A stretch of 64,000 nucleotides of DNA. Source: Blastococcus sp. MG754426 (GTDB lineage Bacteria > Actinomycetota > Actinomycetes > Mycobacteriales > Geodermatophilaceae). The notes beneath the pieces were generated by a model that did no database searches, was not told where the DNA came from, and worked only from the letters and a program-made list of their open reading frames with translations. The position numbers and the translations under genes were made by a program. Position 1 is the stretch's first letter, and every line of letters starts with the position of its first letter. The stretch spans positions 1 through 64,000 of the forward strand of contig NZ_SSXC01000002.1 in assembly GCF_021699055.1 (NCBI RefSeq), written 5' to 3'. Shown here one piece after another: positions 26,457 through 33,717 of the stretch.

Positions 26457-26500
26457 GTGCCCCCGGCAGGATTCGAACCTGCGACACACGGTTTAGGAAA
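26457..26500. repeat. Left attachment repeat (attL), 44 bp
   Basis: This copy reads through the T-arm and anticodon-arm part of tRNA-Arg (minus strand) up to GTTTAGGAAA and is then replaced by unrelated sequence. It is the chromosomal 3' end displaced by integration; the intact gene is at the right end. The first base before the 44 bp differs between the copies (G here, C at the right). Confidence 0.92.
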
Positions 26501-26605
26501 GTGTTCCGAGCTCAGTTGGTTGTCGTAGAAGGTGACCGGAAGCGACGGCTGAGCTGGACTTTCGTCGATGAACGCAACTTGTAGGCCATGGTGCTCGACG
26601 GGCGT

Positions 26606-26638
26606 TTTGCTAGCAAAGTGCTGACATGGTGCTGACAG
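26606..26638. repeat. Palindrome and integrase arm-type repeats (left)
   Basis: A perfect 12-bp palindrome TTTGCTAGCAAA (26606-26617) is followed by TGCTGACAT at 26619-26627 and TGCTGACA(G) at 26630-26638, an 11-bp period. The same 9-bp word, with the same 11-bp period and orientation, occurs at 38055-38074 near the right end. One-helical-turn tandem repeats near both attachment sites are typical of tyrosine-integrase arm sites (inference). Confidence 0.65.
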
Positions 26639-26914
26639 AGCGGCCCCACGAACTTCACGCCCCGTCCCGCGATGGCCCGATTGCGTCGACAGCTTCGAGT
26701 CGCGAGCAGGGGCGCTTCGCGTCCTTCGGATGGGCCTTCCGCGGCCACACCATCGCCCCTGTCCCTGCACGATGCCCGAACACCGCCGACGGCGAGTGGT
26801 GCGCCGAAGATCGACAGTCCCAGTCCCAGTACCTGGGGCAGGGGGAGCTGACTGCGGGCCCGGCCGGGCTAACGCGATACCTCTCGTCGGACCGCTCCCA
26901 GCCCGCCGAGGCTG

Positions 26915-27001
26915 CCGGATGCAGCGGCTCGCCGGAAGGGCGCTACGCGTCCCTGCGGGATGAGCCTGCGGCCCACCCTTCCCCCGAGCCGCTGCATCCG
27001 G
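26915..27001. repeat. Long inverted repeat / hairpin
   Basis: Arms of 17 bp (CCGGATGCAGCGGCTCG at 26915-26931 and its exact complement at 26985-27001) enclose 53 bases. After two unpaired CC/CC positions the pairing resumes with GGAAGGG (26934-26940) and CCCTTCC (26976-26982). An inner CCCTGCGGG can form a small third hairpin. It could be a structured RNA, an origin of transfer or a recombination site. Confidence 0.7.
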
Positions 27002-27172
27002 GTAGCGCCGGTTGGGGGAAGCGGCCCGAAGCTGTGGGTGGACGTCAGGGGTGCGATGAGTCCATCGCTTTGGGTACTACTGTCGACGGCGGCTGAAAAC
27101 TGACCCCCTGGCGGCAACCGAAAACTGACCCCCTCCGAGACCCTGGCTCGACTTGAGCCGGGGAGGGAGCGG

Positions 27173-28414
27173 GTGCTTTCAGTGGAGGACTGGGCGGAGA
27201 TCCGCCGGCTTCATCGGGCGGAGCAGATGCCGATCAAGGTGATCGCGCGAGTCATGGGCGTCTCGAAGAACACGGTGCGAGCCGCGCTGCGCAGCGCCGG
27301 CCCGCCCCGCTATGAGCGCCCGCCGCGGGGGTCGGTGGTCGATGAAGTCGAGCCGCGGATCCGGGAGCTGCTGCAGGCGTTTCCGACGATGCCGGCCACG
27401 GTGATCGCCGAGCGGATCGGCTGGGACCGGTCGGTGCGGGTGCTGCGGGATCGGGTGGCCGAGCTGCGCCCGGTCTATCTGCCGCCCGACCCGGCATCCA
27501 GGACGGCATATGCGGCCGGCGAGATCGCCCAGTTCGACCTGTGGTTCCCACCCATCACGCTGCCGGTCGACCACGGCCAGACCCGAACGGCGAAGCAGCT
27601 GCCGGTGCTGACCATGGTCTGCGGCTACTCCCGGTGGGCGGCCGGAGTGCTGATCCCCTCGCGCACCGCGGAGGACTTGTTCGCCGGCTGGTGGCAGCTG
27701 CTCGCCACGCTCGGCGCGGTGCCGCGGGTGCTGGTCTGGGACGGCGAGGGCGCGGTCGGCCGCTGGCGCGGCGGGCGCAGCGAGCTCACCACCGTCTGCC
27801 AGGGCTTCCGCGGCACCCTGGCCACCAAGGTGCTGATCTGCCGGCCGGCCGATCCCGAGGCCAAAGGCCTGGTCGAGCGGCTGCACGACTATCTGGAGCG
27901 CTCGTTCCTGCCCGGCCGGAGCTTCACTGGGCCGGAGGACTTCAACGCTCAGCTGGCGGCCTGGCTGGCGCTGGTGAACACCCGTCCCCGCCGGGCGCTG
28001 GGCTGCGCGCCGACCGACCGGATCGCCGCTGACCTGGAGCGGATGCTGCCGCTGCCGCCGGTCGCACCGGCCACCGGCTGGCGGGCCAGCACCCGCCTGG
28101 CTCGGGACCATTACGTGCGGCTGGACGGCAACGACTACTCGGTGCATCCGGGCGTGATCGGCCGCCGGGTCGAGGTCATCGCCGATCTGGACCGGGTGCG
28201 GGTGCTCTGCGAGGGCCGGTCGGTGGCCGACCACGCCCGAGCCTGGGCCACTCACCAGACGATCTCTGCCGAGGAGCACGTGACCGCCGCCCGGGCGTTG
28301 CGCGCGGAACGACTCGGCCGGCTGCGGCCGGCCCCGAAGACCGAAGAGGTCGAGATCCGGCCGCTCAGTGACTACGACGCCGCTCTCGGACTCACCGACG
28401 GAGGCGTGGCATGA
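27173..28414 (+). CDS. istA: IS21-family transposase IstA
   Basis: The 413-residue transposase has an N-terminal HTH (EDWAEIRRLHRAEQMPIKVIARVMGVSKNTVRAALRSAG) and an RNase-H-like DDE core: the first Asp in IAQFDLWFPPI, the second in VLVWDGEGAVG and the Glu in EAKGLVERLHDYLERSF. A C-terminal beta domain with DGNDYSVHPGVIGRRVEV follows. GTG 27173 has GGAGGGAG upstream; GTG 27182 is possible. The stop overlaps the istB ATG (28411-28414). Confidence 0.93.
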   Translation: MLSVEDWAEIRRLHRAEQMPIKVIARVMGVSKNTVRAALRSAGPPRYERPPRGSVVDEVEPRIRELLQAFPTMPATVIAERIGWDRSVRVLRDRVAELRPVYLPPDPASRTAYAAGEIAQFDLWFPPITLPVDHGQTRTAKQLPVLTMVCGYSRWAAGVLIPSRTAEDLFAGWWQLLATLGAVPRVLVWDGEGAVGRWRGGRSELTTVCQGFRGTLATKVLICRPADPEAKGLVERLHDYLERSFLPGRSFTGPEDFNAQLAAWLALVNTRPRRALGCAPTDRIAADLERMLPLPPVAPATGWRASTRLARDHYVRLDGNDYSVHPGVIGRRVEVIADLDRVRVLCEGRSVADHARAWATHQTISAEEHVTAARALRAERLGRLRPAPKTEEVEIRPLSDYDAALGLTDGGVA

Positions 28415-29187
28415 GCGGCCGGGACCTCGAGGCGGAGGTGGCGTTCCTGACCCGGGCGCTGAAGGCGCCCACCCTGCGCGAAGCGGTGCCCCGGCTGGCC
28501 GAACGGGCCCGCGAGCAGTCCTGGAGCCACGAGGAGTTCCTCATCGCCTGCCTGCAGCGGGAGGTCTCCGCACGGGAGTCCCACGGCGGGGAGGGGCGGA
28601 TCCGCGCCGCCCGGTTCCCGGCCCGCAAGAGCCTGGAGGAGTTCGACTTCGACCACGCCCGCGGCCTCAAACGGGACCTGATCGCGCATCTGGGCACCCT
28701 GGACTTCGTCACCGAACGGGAGAACGTGCTGCTGCTGGGCCCGCCCGGCACCGGCAAGACCCACCTCGCCACTGGCCTGGCCATCCGCGCCTGCCAGGCC
28801 GGCCACCGAGTCCTGTTCGCCACCGCAACCGAGTGGGTCACCCGCCTCGCCGAGGCCCACCACGCCGGCCGGCTGCAGGACGAGCTGCGCCGGCTCGGCC
28901 GCTATCCGCTGCTGGTGGTCGACGAGGTCGGCTACGTGCCCTTCGAGCCCGAGGCCGCGAACCTGTTCTTCCAGCTGGTCTCCAGCCGCTACGAGCGGGC
29001 CAGCCTGATCGTGACCAGCAACAAGCCCTTCGGCCGCTGGGGCGAGGTCTTCGGCGACGAAGTCGTCGCCGCCGCCATGATCGACCGCCTGGTCCACCAC
29101 GCCGAAGTCATCTCCCTCAAGGGCGACAGCTACCGACTCCGAGACCGCGACCTCGGCCGCACCACGGCCGCCACCGACGACGCATGA
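28411..29187 (+). CDS. istB: IS21-family helper ATPase IstB
   Basis: This 258-residue AAA+ protein of the DnaC/IstB type activates IstA and selects targets. Seen: Walker A LGPPGTGKTHLA (about 111-121), Walker B LLVVDEVGYVPFE, sensor-1 region IVTSNKPFGRWGEVFGD and the C-terminal DRLVHHAEVISLKGDSYRLRD. It overlaps istA by four bases and ends 59 bases before the right end of the IS. Confidence 0.95.
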   Translation: MSGRDLEAEVAFLTRALKAPTLREAVPRLAERAREQSWSHEEFLIACLQREVSARESHGGEGRIRAARFPARKSLEEFDFDHARGLKRDLIAHLGTLDFVTERENVLLLGPPGTGKTHLATGLAIRACQAGHRVLFATATEWVTRLAEAHHAGRLQDELRRLGRYPLLVVDEVGYVPFEPEAANLFFQLVSSRYERASLIVTSNKPFGRWGEVFGDEVVAAAMIDRLVHHAEVISLKGDSYRLRDRDLGRTTAATDDA

Positions 29188-29248
29188 CCACCAGGGGGTC
29201 AGTTTTCATCTGCCGCCAGGGGGTCAGCTTTCGCCCGCCGTTGACAAC

Positions 29249-29389
29249 TACAACGCCGTCGCGCCGCCGATAGCCGCGGGCGTCTCCGAGCCAGCCTCTG
29301 GCCTGGTCCTGCGGCCGGAGATCGCCGCGCTCACGATGTCCAGCTCGTCGCTGATCGTCGCCGTAACAGCGCTCTTGCTTAGCGGCTTC
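29249..29389 (+). pseudogene. C-terminal fragment of heavy-metal P-type ATPase
   Basis: In the plus frame starting at 29249 the 47 codons read YNAVAPPIAAGV, GLVLRPEIAALTMSSSSL and IVAVTALLL. This closely resembles the last two membrane helices of P1B metal ATPases, where YN-P-AAGV and RPEIAA-MS-SS--VAVNALLL are usual (family pattern from memory). There is no upstream part: the IS21 end abuts it and the sequence left of the IS is not in the same frame. It is a relic, probably from an older metal-resistance cargo. It faces the S8 protease gene, whose 3' end lies just beyond. Confidence 0.5.
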
Positions 29390-29422
29390 GGCTGCCAGGG
29401 CCGGCGCAGGGCACTGACGCGG

Positions 29423-31795
29423 CTATGTGCGGAGGCGCACGCGCGCCGGCACCCGGACCTGCTGAGTGACGAGGGCATACAGATCGAGGCCGACCCGTCC
29501 TCGGTCCTCCAGGGTGGCTGCCAAGGCGTACCGCTGTCGCACCGCGGCATCGTCGGTGCGAGACCAAGTTTGCGTACGGTGAGTCACGACCAAGTAGTAG
29601 TTGTCACCGTCATCAACCTTCAGCAGCTTCGGTGCCCAACTGCGGACTTGCAGGGTGCTGCTCCGCACACTGTCAACGCCAGGCCCAAGATCCTTCACTC
29701 GCCGCCGGTCCGAAATCGGCGGCGTGGGATCGTCGGGGTCTTGCTTGGCAACAAGCTCAGCTAACTCTTCGATGTCGATAGCCCGATATAGGTCCATTTG
29801 CATGGTTCCAGCGAGGTACTCGCGTCGCTGTCGACGAACGGGCGGATCGAAGGCTAGTGCGACACGTATGCGCCGTGAATGGCTCTTTCCGGACGCGAAG
29901 GGCTCGGGGATTGGAAGTGGGTGGATAGCGACGGTGTCAACTGCCAGATCGCCGTCGAAGGTCATCGTGACCGCTGATGCTCCGCTGGTCGTAGCCCCGA
30001 TGCCGTCCGGTCGACCGGCACCATAGAGCCGTCGACGTTCGATCAGGTCTTGATGGGCAGCGGCTCCAGCTGGTTCCACAGCAGAGGCCCCTAGGAGCGC
30101 TCTGACGAGATTGGCGCTGGCCTCTGGATACGCATGCAGCACGTCGGCAGCGCACCGCGCTACGGCTGGGGCTGCGAAGCTGGTGCCACAGCCGGCCCTA
30201 AATAGGCGGCCGGAAGCGTCCAACGCTGTGCTAACCACCCCAACGCCCGGGTCTTCGCGGACTACCTGGTTCATGTCCGTCAGTACCCAGTTGCCTCCCT
30301 CGTGGACGAGGTCAGGCTTGTTGACTCGCGCCCTGTTCGTGCCAACTCCGGGTCCAGTGCGGCTGAATGGGGAGAGGTGTCCGACCTCGGCTATAGCCTT
30401 GTCTGCGATGCGAGGCGGCATTCGTTCCTCGGGGGCGTCGCTGTGTGCGATAGACCCGACGGTGAGGGCCAAGGCGGCGAGGCCAGGCTCTGTGAGGCGG
30501 TGCTCGGCTTCCCTGAGGTAGCTCGGGTAGTCGCGATCGGCGTGCTGTCCGCCTTGCATTTCAGCATTGTTGTAGACTGGCGCATTCCCTGTCGGAAGGA
30601 CGATGACGATATCGAGTTCCCGGGCAAGGTCATCAAGCACCTCGGTGAGCTCACCTACATGCGATGCCTCGAAGGGCTCCCGGAGGCCGAAACTGAGGTT
30701 GAAGACCCTAACTCCATGTTCCTCGTGCAAGCTGCGTATCGCTCGCTCGATGACTAGGTACGGGGGCTCTCCCTCATCGCCTCCAGCGAACTGTGTAGCG
30801 ATTCCGTCGCCAGGCACGGGCTCCAAGACCCTGGCCACGTGCACCTGGCCGACCGCGGTGAGAGCGGTGTGATCCCGCAACTCGTCGTGCAACCAAGGGA
30901 AGAGGACTCGTCCCACAACTTGAGTCCCATGGTGGCCCTGGGGTTCCCAGGCGTGCCCGTCAGGACCAACTTCCGAGACGCTGGCGATCAGGCCCTTGAG
31001 TAGGGGATGGCCCGTGGCGGGCGCGTCGTCGAGGACGCCGACCGCTGCGCCGGAGATGTTCGTGACGGTGAGGTCGTCGGCCTCGACATGACGCCAGTCA
31101 CTAGGGTCGACGTAGGGCATCGGCGGAGTGCGCACTCGCTCGACCACGCTGGTGTTCAGGAGGTCGACGAGTCCCGTTGTCCCTACCCGGACTCGGAGGA
31201 CGGTTCGTCGCTGCGAGACACTCGAGGTCATGACCTGGCCCTGGGCCGCCTGGACCACCGCCGTGACGATCTCGGCACGTCGGCGAGCCTCCTCGTGGTC
31301 ATCAGAGGGCCAAACGCTGACGTCTACGACGCTGTGTGTGGGTGACTCAAGCGCATCGTCTATGCCGGGACCTCGGCGATCCTCCGGGCCGTAGGGCTCG
31401 ATGGCGTCGATGCGATCGAAGAGCGTCGCCGCCGGCCCCTTAGCGCCTAGCCGGTCAGCGCCTTGGGCAGCGTAGGACGTGAGGGCTTGGGTAAGTTGCG
31501 CCCCTTCGTCATGCGTCAAGACGAAGTATGTGTAGTCGGCGGTCTCGCCGAGGGGGCTGATTCCTCGGGCCGTCAGCATGTCCTCGCTTAGGCGTGTACG
31601 TGTCGCTCGAATCTTGAACACGAGATCGGGGTCGACGCCGCTTGTGAGCCTGCGTGCTTGGCGGACCGCCACGACTTGTTGGCCCAGAGTGGCTCCGTGG
31701 CGGCGAGGGTTCCGAGGGGGTGGAGGCGTGCCCCCGACTGGTGTCCGGCGGGAATCGACCAATCGCCGTGGGGGCAGTTCGGGATGCTCGGCCAC
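29423..31795 (-). CDS. S8 (subtilisin-like) protease, partner of AAA+ ATPase
   Basis: The 790-residue cytoplasmic-looking protein (no signal peptide) has a 235-residue N-terminal region with two I9-like alpha/beta stretches. A subtilase domain (about 245-570) follows, then a C-terminal beta-rich domain. The catalytic residues are intact: Asp256 (GVLDDAP), His289 (GHHGTQVVG), oxyanion Asn404 (LPTGNAP) and Ser539 (GCGTSFAAPAVAR). It starts 10 bases after the AAA+ gene, so the two are one operon. A protease tied to an AAA+ ATPase on a mobile element suggests regulated proteolysis, possibly phage or plasmid defence; that role is inference. GC content is lower than in the flanking chromosome. Confidence 0.85.
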   Translation of the reverse strand: MAEHPELPPRRLVDSRRTPVGGTPPPPRNPRRHGATLGQQVVAVRQARRLTSGVDPDLVFKIRATRTRLSEDMLTARGISPLGETADYTYFVLTHDEGAQLTQALTSYAAQGADRLGAKGPAATLFDRIDAIEPYGPEDRRGPGIDDALESPTHSVVDVSVWPSDDHEEARRRAEIVTAVVQAAQGQVMTSSVSQRRTVLRVRVGTTGLVDLLNTSVVERVRTPPMPYVDPSDWRHVEADDLTVTNISGAAVGVLDDAPATGHPLLKGLIASVSEVGPDGHAWEPQGHHGTQVVGRVLFPWLHDELRDHTALTAVGQVHVARVLEPVPGDGIATQFAGGDEGEPPYLVIERAIRSLHEEHGVRVFNLSFGLREPFEASHVGELTEVLDDLARELDIVIVLPTGNAPVYNNAEMQGGQHADRDYPSYLREAEHRLTEPGLAALALTVGSIAHSDAPEERMPPRIADKAIAEVGHLSPFSRTGPGVGTNRARVNKPDLVHEGGNWVLTDMNQVVREDPGVGVVSTALDASGRLFRAGCGTSFAAPAVARCAADVLHAYPEASANLVRALLGASAVEPAGAAAHQDLIERRRLYGAGRPDGIGATTSGASAVTMTFDGDLAVDTVAIHPLPIPEPFASGKSHSRRIRVALAFDPPVRRQRREYLAGTMQMDLYRAIDIEELAELVAKQDPDDPTPPISDRRRVKDLGPGVDSVRSSTLQVRSWAPKLLKVDDGDNYYLVVTHRTQTWSRTDDAAVRQRYALAATLEDRGRVGLDLYALVTQQVRVPARVRLRT

Positions 31796-31805
31796 GCTCA
31801 GTACT

Positions 31806-32783
31806 TCACCATGGACGGGCCGTTACACGCGAGAGCGCTCCGTCCATGTCGTCAGATGTCACCTCCTTGCGCTGGGACATGAGTGCGAAGCGACGGGCGT
31901 CCCATACGAGCTTCTCGGCGGCGGCATGGGGTAGGCCCTTCAGTGCGCTTGCGTACCTCTCCACGTCCACGCCCTTGTGGGGGACGGGCCGCAACCGAAG
32001 GCGAATGAGCCGACGCAGCTCATGGACGGATGGCTTGCCGAAGTCGATGACTTCGTCGAAGCGCCGCCACAGTGCCGCGTCCAGGAGGGCTGGATGGTTT
32101 GTCGCTGCGATCAGAATGCTCGGCCCACGGTACTTGTCGATCATCTGAAGAAACGCCGTCACGACGCGCTTCATCTCGCCGTGCTCGGCGGCGTCGTCGC
32201 GCGTGCGCCCCAAGGCGTCGAACTCATCGAATAGCAGAACGAATGGTGCTTGGTTGGCGTAGTCGAGGACCCGTCGAAGATTGCTCGCCGTCTCGCCAAG
32301 ATAAGAAGACACGACCGCGTCGAGTCGGACGACGACAAAGGGGCGACGCAACTCGTGCGCTAGGGCCTCCGCGGCACTCGTCTTTCCGCATCCAGGAGGC
32401 CCTTGGAACAGAAAGCGCTGGCGGCGCGGAACCGCATGCTGGTCGAGTTCGGCCCACAGGGGGACTTCGGTGCCGATGTCCCTAAGGGTGGCCGTGACTC
32501 GCGGGCTCACTACGAGTTCGTCGAGTGTCCGTTCCGGCGTCCGCACTTCAGCTAGCGCCCAGTCTCCCTCCCGGTCTTTGGGTGGTTCGGGGAGAACGGC
32601 ATAGGAACCGACATCCAGACCAGCCGAGCTTCCCCCTGCCATGAGCCGCTGCAGATCTCGGGCAAGCGCGAAGTGGTGCTTTCCCTCTTCCTCTTCGATG
32701 ATCTCGGTCGCCGCGCGACGAAACGCCAACTCGTCGTTCATACGGAAGGCGCGGAACAGCTCTTTGAGGTGCCTGCCCGCCAT
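31806..32783 (-). CDS. AAA+ ATPase, partner of S8 protease
   Basis: The 325-residue protein has a helical N-terminal region (1-90: FRAFRMNDELAFRRAATEIIEEEEGKHH) and a SpoVK/FtsH-class AAA+ core. Seen: Walker A GPPGCGKT (128-135), Walker B FVLLFDEFD (Asp186-Glu187), sensor-1 Asn229 (ATNHP), arginine-finger pair LWRRFD (240-241) and a C-terminal lid. It may sense a trigger and hand substrates to the S8 protease. ATG 32783 follows TACGCT and six bases, so the transcript is probably leaderless. The gene sits upstream of the protease gene in the operon. Confidence 0.87.
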   Translation of the reverse strand: MAGRHLKELFRAFRMNDELAFRRAATEIIEEEEGKHHFALARDLQRLMAGGSSAGLDVGSYAVLPEPPKDREGDWALAEVRTPERTLDELVVSPRVTATLRDIGTEVPLWAELDQHAVPRRQRFLFQGPPGCGKTSAAEALAHELRRPFVVVRLDAVVSSYLGETASNLRRVLDYANQAPFVLLFDEFDALGRTRDDAAEHGEMKRVVTAFLQMIDKYRGPSILIAATNHPALLDAALWRRFDEVIDFGKPSVHELRRLIRLRLRPVPHKGVDVERYASALKGLPHAAAEKLVWDARRFALMSQRKEVTSDDMDGALSRVTARPW

Positions 32784-32808
32784 GTGGTCAGCGTAGCTTC
32801 AACTGAAG
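32784..32808 (-). promoter_or_regulatory. Promoter and palindromic operator of AAA+/S8 operon
   Basis: On the minus strand TACGCT (32790-32795) is followed by six bases and the ATG at 32783, a clear leaderless -10. Immediately upstream lies CTTCA-GT-TGAAG (32797-32808), an inverted repeat with a 2-base centre between -10 and -35. It is a plausible repressor site; the XRE regulator encoded at 33050-33307 is the natural candidate. The 241 bases from 32809 to 33049 hold no other feature that I can support. Confidence 0.55.
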
Positions 32809-33049
32809 AGTCGCTCTGGCGCGAAGCTCGCGACGCCTGGTGAGGCGTGCAAGGAGGCGCAGATGAGGCGCCAGAGTCGTCATGGTGTCACGTCCGTGGC
32901 AGGCGTGACGCGGTCGCGACGCTCGGTTCGGCAGTTCCCTTCGACGGCGCCGACTTCGATCGACCGACGTGGGGAGCTTGGCTGGAGGTGTGTCCGACGT
33001 CTGTTGGGGACGCGCAGCGCGCTCGGACCGAAACGAGTCGACGCGGAAC

Positions 33050-33307
33050 TTAGGTGCATGGCCAGCCTTCGGGGCGCAGGTCGCTCGGCCGGACGCCCAG
33101 GGCGCGGACGATGGCAGCTGGTAGGACGACGACCACGCCTGAGAGTTCTCGCTCGATGCTGCTGATGGCGATCCGGTCGAGTTCCACCTTCTCGGCCAGG
33201 TCCGGCTGACGCGTGCCGGCTGCAAGTCGCAACTTTCGGACACGCGCCCCGAAGACGGCTAGCTGCTCGTGGCGATCCCCGGTCTCCGAGGCGACCTGAA
33301 GGCCCAT
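33050..33307 (-). CDS. XRE-type helix-turn-helix regulator
   Basis: The 85-residue protein has a Cro/C1-type HTH (about 18-72): GARVRKLRLAAGTRQPDLAEKVELDRIAISSIERELSGVVVVLPAAIVRALGVRP. The usual turn is slightly modified but recognisable. No extra domain is present. It lies upstream of and parallel to the AAA+/S8 operon, so it may regulate it or the element's own genes. The start ATG 33307 lacks a clear Shine-Dalgarno sequence. Confidence 0.72.
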   Translation of the reverse strand: MGLQVASETGDRHEQLAVFGARVRKLRLAAGTRQPDLAEKVELDRIAISSIERELSGVVVVLPAAIVRALGVRPSDLRPEGWPCT

Positions 33308-33717
33308 GGGACATCGCGCTCACGAGCCCAATGTTGGGCAAGGGTGTGACAGAAGCTCGGGGGCCGGGCGGCCCAACTGCCTCCGTGGAGCGCGGGTCGA
33401 ACAAGGGCCACAACTTGCAGGCGTTGTCCCGCGACCTCGGCTCTGATGTCACGGCGGAACGTCCGGCACCGAGCGGGGACGTCTGGGACGTGTGCTCACA
33501 CCTCCAGCGCGCTGGAACCGGTGGGCCGATCGCCTCGCAACCGAGTCGTCGCCCCGCAGAGCGCTTCACGGCCGCTCCGTGAGCGGTGCAGCGAATCTCG
33601 ACCATTTACGAGGAACGGCACGCATGCTACCAATGGAGGTAGCTAGGGCCCCGCTTTGCGGGGCCCTTCGGCATTTCTGGAGGCGGCGTGCTGGTCATTG
33701 TTGGGCGGCGTTGAAAA
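33308..33717. other. Non-coding gap before the relaxase, possible oriT region
   Basis: These 410 bases carry no convincing gene; short open frames such as 33331-33582 look random. The right end has two tandem hairpins: GCTACC-AATGGA-GGTAGC (33626-33643) and the strong stem at 33645-33667. MobF relaxases usually nick near their own gene, so an origin of transfer could lie here; I could not locate a nick site. Confidence 0.45.
33645..33667 (+). terminator. Strong GC hairpin upstream of relaxase
   Basis: AGGGCCCCGC (33645-33654), loop TTT, GCGGGGCCCT (33658-33667), a perfect 10-bp stem, 51 bases before the relaxase ATG. No T-run follows. A weaker hairpin precedes it by two bases. It could terminate readthrough, attenuate relaxase expression or belong to the origin of transfer. 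Confidence 0.55.

Larger units (their letters stand above)
26501..27080. other. Non-coding left end of the element
   Basis: This stretch of 580 bases has no convincing gene: the longest open frame (26626-27096, plus) reads as low-complexity and unrelated to known proteins. It contains the TTTGCTAGCAAA palindrome (26606-26617), a pair of integrase arm-like repeats (26619-26638) and a long inverted repeat (26915-27001). The right edge is the IS21 insertion point. It probably acts in cis for recombination or transfer. Confidence 0.6.
27081..29246 (+). mobile_element. IS21-family insertion sequence, complete
   Basis: The 2166-bp element starts TGTCGACGGCGG and ends CCGCCGTTGACA, imperfect terminal inverted repeats. 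Each end carries two copies of GAAAACTGACCCCCT or a one-base variant (27095-27109, 27120-27134; inverted at 29193-29207 and 29218-29232), the multiple-terminal-repeat design of IS21. A 5-bp target duplication ACTAC flanks it (27076-27080, 29247-29251). The istA and istB genes are intact and overlap by ATGA. It looks functional and recently inserted. Confidence 0.93.

Noticed and set aside
26457-26500. Second tRNA-Arg gene at the left end
   Set aside because: Only the 3' 43 bases are present. The D-arm and acceptor 5' strand are missing, so it is an attachment-site fragment.
26915-27001. Second IS end or CRISPR-like repeat
   Set aside because: Single inverted repeat, no transposase next to it and no spaced array; no CRISPR array was seen in the window.
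26626-27096. Open frame of 156 codons in the element's left end
   Set aside because: Composition looks random, the frame contains the long inverted repeat and ends inside the IS terminal repeat; no family resemblance.
29248-29550. Minus-strand frame of 100 codons after the S8 protease gene
   Set aside because: It overlaps the protease 3' end and is antisense to the P-type ATPase relic. A third operon gene cut by the IS was considered, but the plus-strand reading fits a known family better.
33331-33582. Plus-strand frame of 83 codons before the relaxase
   Set aside because: No start signal, no recognisable motif and no hydrophobic or structural pattern.
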